Origin: Ehrlichia ruminantium str. Welgevonden
Lineage (GTDB): Bacteria; Pseudomonadota; Alphaproteobacteria; Rickettsiales; Anaplasmataceae
Reading direction: 5' to 3'
Length of the DNA: 64,000 nt
NCBI RefSeq assembly: GCF_000026005.1
Contig: NC_005295.2
Span: 744,001-808,000, forward strand
Positions 61,402 through 64,000 of this stretch are shown here, one piece after another. Under the pieces are notes generated by a model. That model was not told the origin of the DNA, ran no database searches, and saw nothing but the letters and a program-made list of their open reading frames with translations. The stretch's first letter is position 1, and each line of letters starts with the position of its first letter. The position numbers and the translations under genes were made by a program.

Positions 61402-64000
61402 CTAGTAGCAAACCATCCTATCAGACTTATTAATTCTATTACATTTTCCCAATACAAGCAATGCAGGAGTAAAAAATAAAGTAATTACAGTAGCTAATAA
61501 TAATCCAATAGATATAGTATATGATAACTCACACCACAACTGGCTTGATGGAGAATTATAGATAACTCTTTGATTAACAAAATCAAAACTTATACGGAAT
61601 ACCATAGGTAATAACCCAACAATCCCAGTAATAACAGTTAACAATATAGGTCTTAATCTTGATATAGATGCTTTTATTATAGCATCTTTTTTATCATTTA
61701 TATTACTTATATTAGCATAAAAAGCATCAATCAATAATATATTATTATTTACTATAACACCAGCTAATACAATAATACCAACACCACTCATCACTACAGA
61801 AAAAACATGATTTGTAACAAAAAGCCCCAAAAACACACAACTAGTTGATAAAAAGATTGCTGTCATAATAATAAATGTATCATAAAAACTATTGAATTCA
61901 GTAAGCAAAATCAACATAATAAGTACTATGATTATTAAGAATGCTTTAACTAAAAACTTAAGAGATTCTTCTTGATCTTGTATTTCTCCTTTTAATTCAA
62001 CTAATACTTCTGGATCCATATTTTTCTTCAATTCTTTATTTAATAAACTTACCATATCATCTAACAAATACCCATTAGCCAAATCAGCAACTATACTAAT
62101 AGTTCTTTTTCCATTTATACGGCTTATTATACTATCTTTGTGTTGAGCTTTATGAGTAACAAAATCACTTACAGCAGTATATCCATGAATAGTATTAACA
62201 AATAAATTATCTATTGTGTTCAAATTACGATACTCTTTAGAAAACCTCAAAAAGATATCAACTTCATCATTAATATTATCTGGATGATACTTATTTAGCA
62301 TTATTCCATTAGCTATCATTTTGATAAATTGACTGATCATTGAAACATCAACTCCAAATTTTGCTGCTTTATTTTTATCAATATCAATCTTCCATTCCAA
62401 CTCTGATGATGATCTATTATCTGTAATATTTTCAAATCCTAACGAATTTTTCATTACATAAATTATCTTATCTGCAACATTATGAATTTTATCTACATTA
62501 TATGAGCTGATATCAATACGAATTGGTTTACCAGTAACTGGCTTAACTCTTTCCTCTAATACCTCTATAATCACACCCCTAATATCTTGTAGTTTTTCCA
62601 TAACTTCATTTAATATTTCTTCAGACTTTCTACGAAGAAACCAGTTTTTTAATTCTAATTGAATTTTTCCAATTACATTATTTGAATCCAGCAAATATTC
62701 AAAAAGCCCAACTTTTACATATAAAAATTTTATACCTTTAACATTAAAAATTCTTTCTTCTATCTTATTTAATATGTTATCTCTTTCAGCAATAGATAGA
62801 TTACTATTTGATTTTATAGTTATAAGTATTCTCTCAGGTTCAATGCTTGGAAAGAATTCTATACCAGGACCAATTGTAAAATACCCAAACGTAGATAAAA
62901 CTAATACAGCAATTACTGCACAAATAAATTTTTTTGGATGATTAAGTACACTTTTGAGTATATTAACATAACTTTTACTAAATCGTCCTAAATTTGTAAA
63001 CTTTCCAGTTTCTATTGCCATAATTTTTGCAATACTTTGCTTATCAGTAACAGATGGCTTACCAATCATAGATCCTAAAACTGGAATAAATATCAAAGCC
63101 ATTATCCAAGAAGCACTTAATGTTGTAATCAATGCAATTGGAATATATTTCATAAACTCACCAGTTGTTCCAGGCCATAATAGTAACGGTATATAAACCA
63201 CTAGCTTTGTCAGTGTCGCTGATGCAACTGGCCAAAACATATCATATGCAGCTTGTTTGAATGCTTCTTTTCTACCTAAACCATTGATCATTTTTCTATC
63301 TGCATACTCAGTAACTACGATAGCATCATCAACAAGCATGCCAATAGCCATAATTAAAGAAAATAAAATTACTATATTTAATGTATACCCAAGTAAGTAC
63401 ATAACAATAATACCAAGTAAAAATGATCCTGGTATTGAAATAGCAACTAACAATGCAGTTTTAGTTCCCATAAATATCATCATAATGACAACAACTAACA
63501 GCACCGAGACAAGTATAGAATTCTGCAATTCATTTAAAACATCTGATATTTCTTCTGATTGATCTTGCAAATATATAATTGATAAATTGTGTGGTAACAC
63601 GTCTTTAGTATCATGTATCATATCCTTTACCTGAGATATAGTACCAAGGATATTTTTACCTGGTTGCTTTGATATTTCTAATACCAAAGATGGCTGACCA
63701 TTTACTCTTATAATTTCCGTATCATTTTGATATATTAATTTTACAGTAGCAACATCACCTACAGTTACAATAGAATATCCATCTGTTTTTATTGGTATAT
63801 TCACAATATCTTGTACATTTTTCAACAAACCAGACACATGTAGTGCATATTTACTAGACGTCACATCTAAGTTTCCAATATTGATAAATTGATTATTATT
63901 CAATATAGAATTAATCACTTCATGCACTTGCAAGTTGTACATATTAATTGCATTAGGTGAAACATTGATTTCAAGAACATCTTTACGATTTCCAATAATT
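61402..64000 (-). CDS. RND efflux transporter permease (AcrB family), 5' end outside the window
   Basis: The frame stays open to the window edge at 64000, so the start is missing (over 860 codons are visible; the family is about 1,020-1,050). Visible are the TM4 segment G-M-L-V-D-D-A-I-V-V, whose Asp pair takes part in proton relay, repeated hydrophobic helix bundles at about 140-300 and 670-830 of the visible part, and two large periplasmic loops between them. This fits a hydrophobe/amphiphile or multidrug RND pump with inner-membrane location. It ends with T-L-F-F-T-P-A-L-L-V-L. The substrate cannot be read from the sequence. Confidence 0.93.
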   Translation of the reverse strand, partial: IIGNRKDVLEINVSPNAINMYNLQVHEVINSILNNNQFINIGNLDVTSSKYALHVSGLLKNVQDIVNIPIKTDGYSIVTVGDVATVKLIYQNDTEIIRVNGQPSLVLEISKQPGKNILGTISQVKDMIHDTKDVLPHNLSIIYLQDQSEEISDVLNELQNSILVSVLLVVVIMMIFMGTKTALLVAISIPGSFLLGIIVMYLLGYTLNIVILFSLIMAIGMLVDDAIVVTEYADRKMINGLGRKEAFKQAAYDMFWPVASATLTKLVVYIPLLLWPGTTGEFMKYIPIALITTLSASWIMALIFIPVLGSMIGKPSVTDKQSIAKIMAIETGKFTNLGRFSKSYVNILKSVLNHPKKFICAVIAVLVLSTFGYFTIGPGIEFFPSIEPERILITIKSNSNLSIAERDNILNKIEERIFNVKGIKFLYVKVGLFEYLLDSNNVIGKIQLELKNWFLRRKSEEILNEVMEKLQDIRGVIIEVLEERVKPVTGKPIRIDISSYNVDKIHNVADKIIYVMKNSLGFENITDNRSSSELEWKIDIDKNKAAKFGVDVSMISQFIKMIANGIMLNKYHPDNINDEVDIFLRFSKEYRNLNTIDNLFVNTIHGYTAVSDFVTHKAQHKDSIISRINGKRTISIVADLANGYLLDDMVSLLNKELKKNMDPEVLVELKGEIQDQEESLKFLVKAFLIIIVLIMLILLTEFNSFYDTFIIMTAIFLSTSCVFLGLFVTNHVFSVVMSGVGIIVLAGVIVNNNILLIDAFYANISNINDKKDAIIKASISRLRPILLTVITGIVGLLPMVFRISFDFVNQRVIYNSPSSQLWCELSYTISIGLLLATVITLFFTPALLVLGKCNRINKSDRMVCY

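Noticed and set aside
63257-63562. 101-codon plus-strand frame
   Set aside because: Antisense shadow of the RND transporter gene.

Overview
This is a very AT-rich (roughly 70-75% A+T), gene-sparse bacterial chromosome segment. Gene content points to the Anaplasmataceae: argB overlapping engB, a stand-alone nuoD-nuoE pair, a solitary virB8-like gene, a GapR/DUF2312 protein, hemF, pccB and many orphan proteins. Low coding density, long non-coding stretches and many short decayed copies of neighbouring genes fit Ehrlichia, most like E. ruminantium. The species is inferred from gene content and style, not from a database match.

Layout. 0.2-6.8 kb: a two-repeat orphan protein (minus), tRNA-Thr, a tiny basic protein overlapping mutM, an orphan, a hydroxyacyl-CoA dehydrogenase-like gene that has lost its nucleotide-binding glycines, a small conserved protein and miaA. 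6.8-13.1 kb: an accessory zone with two members of a repeat-domain family (one domain at 8.65 kb, five tandem domains at 9.88 kb), mixed with remnants of mdh, engB and family genes and a 37-base poly-A run. 13.2-20.3 kb: virB8-like gene, 1.7 kb without genes, nuoD-nuoE, a mosaic of argB, nuoD/nuoE and gyrB fragments, and a small membrane protein. 20.3-28.97 kb: a further family member, one copy of a long direct repeat, pccB, a porin-like protein, inverted remnants, and argB/engB. 29-36.9 kb: prfA, a dicarboxylate/amino-acid symporter, rmuC, an orphan and serS. 36.9-45.1 kb: a 2.1-kb gene desert with an inverted repeat, then hemF, gapR-like, a transaldolase/atpC/atpD cluster, tRNA-Leu and mgtE. 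46.2-49.4 kb: four small one-helix membrane proteins in tandem, three or four with a shared leader. 49.8-64 kb: a 771-aa orphan, clpA, a TerC-family gene, the second copy of the direct repeat, and a minus-strand nusA-infB-rbfA operon behind an RND efflux gene cut by the window end.

The housekeeping genes look intact: DNA repair, tRNA modification, translation, ATP synthase, complex I, haem, arginine and propionyl-CoA metabolism. The two most unusual themes are (1) an apparently undescribed family of about 170-residue domains (I/V-x-C-[IV]-G-x-T ... P-x-x-x-SLF ... YCLV) carried by three genes and perhaps a divergent fourth, each ending in a charged, probably disordered tail as secreted effectors often do; and (2) a genome-wide habit of copying 60-500 bp pieces of genes into other places, often inverted, where they decay. 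No insertion sequence, phage or CRISPR array was seen.
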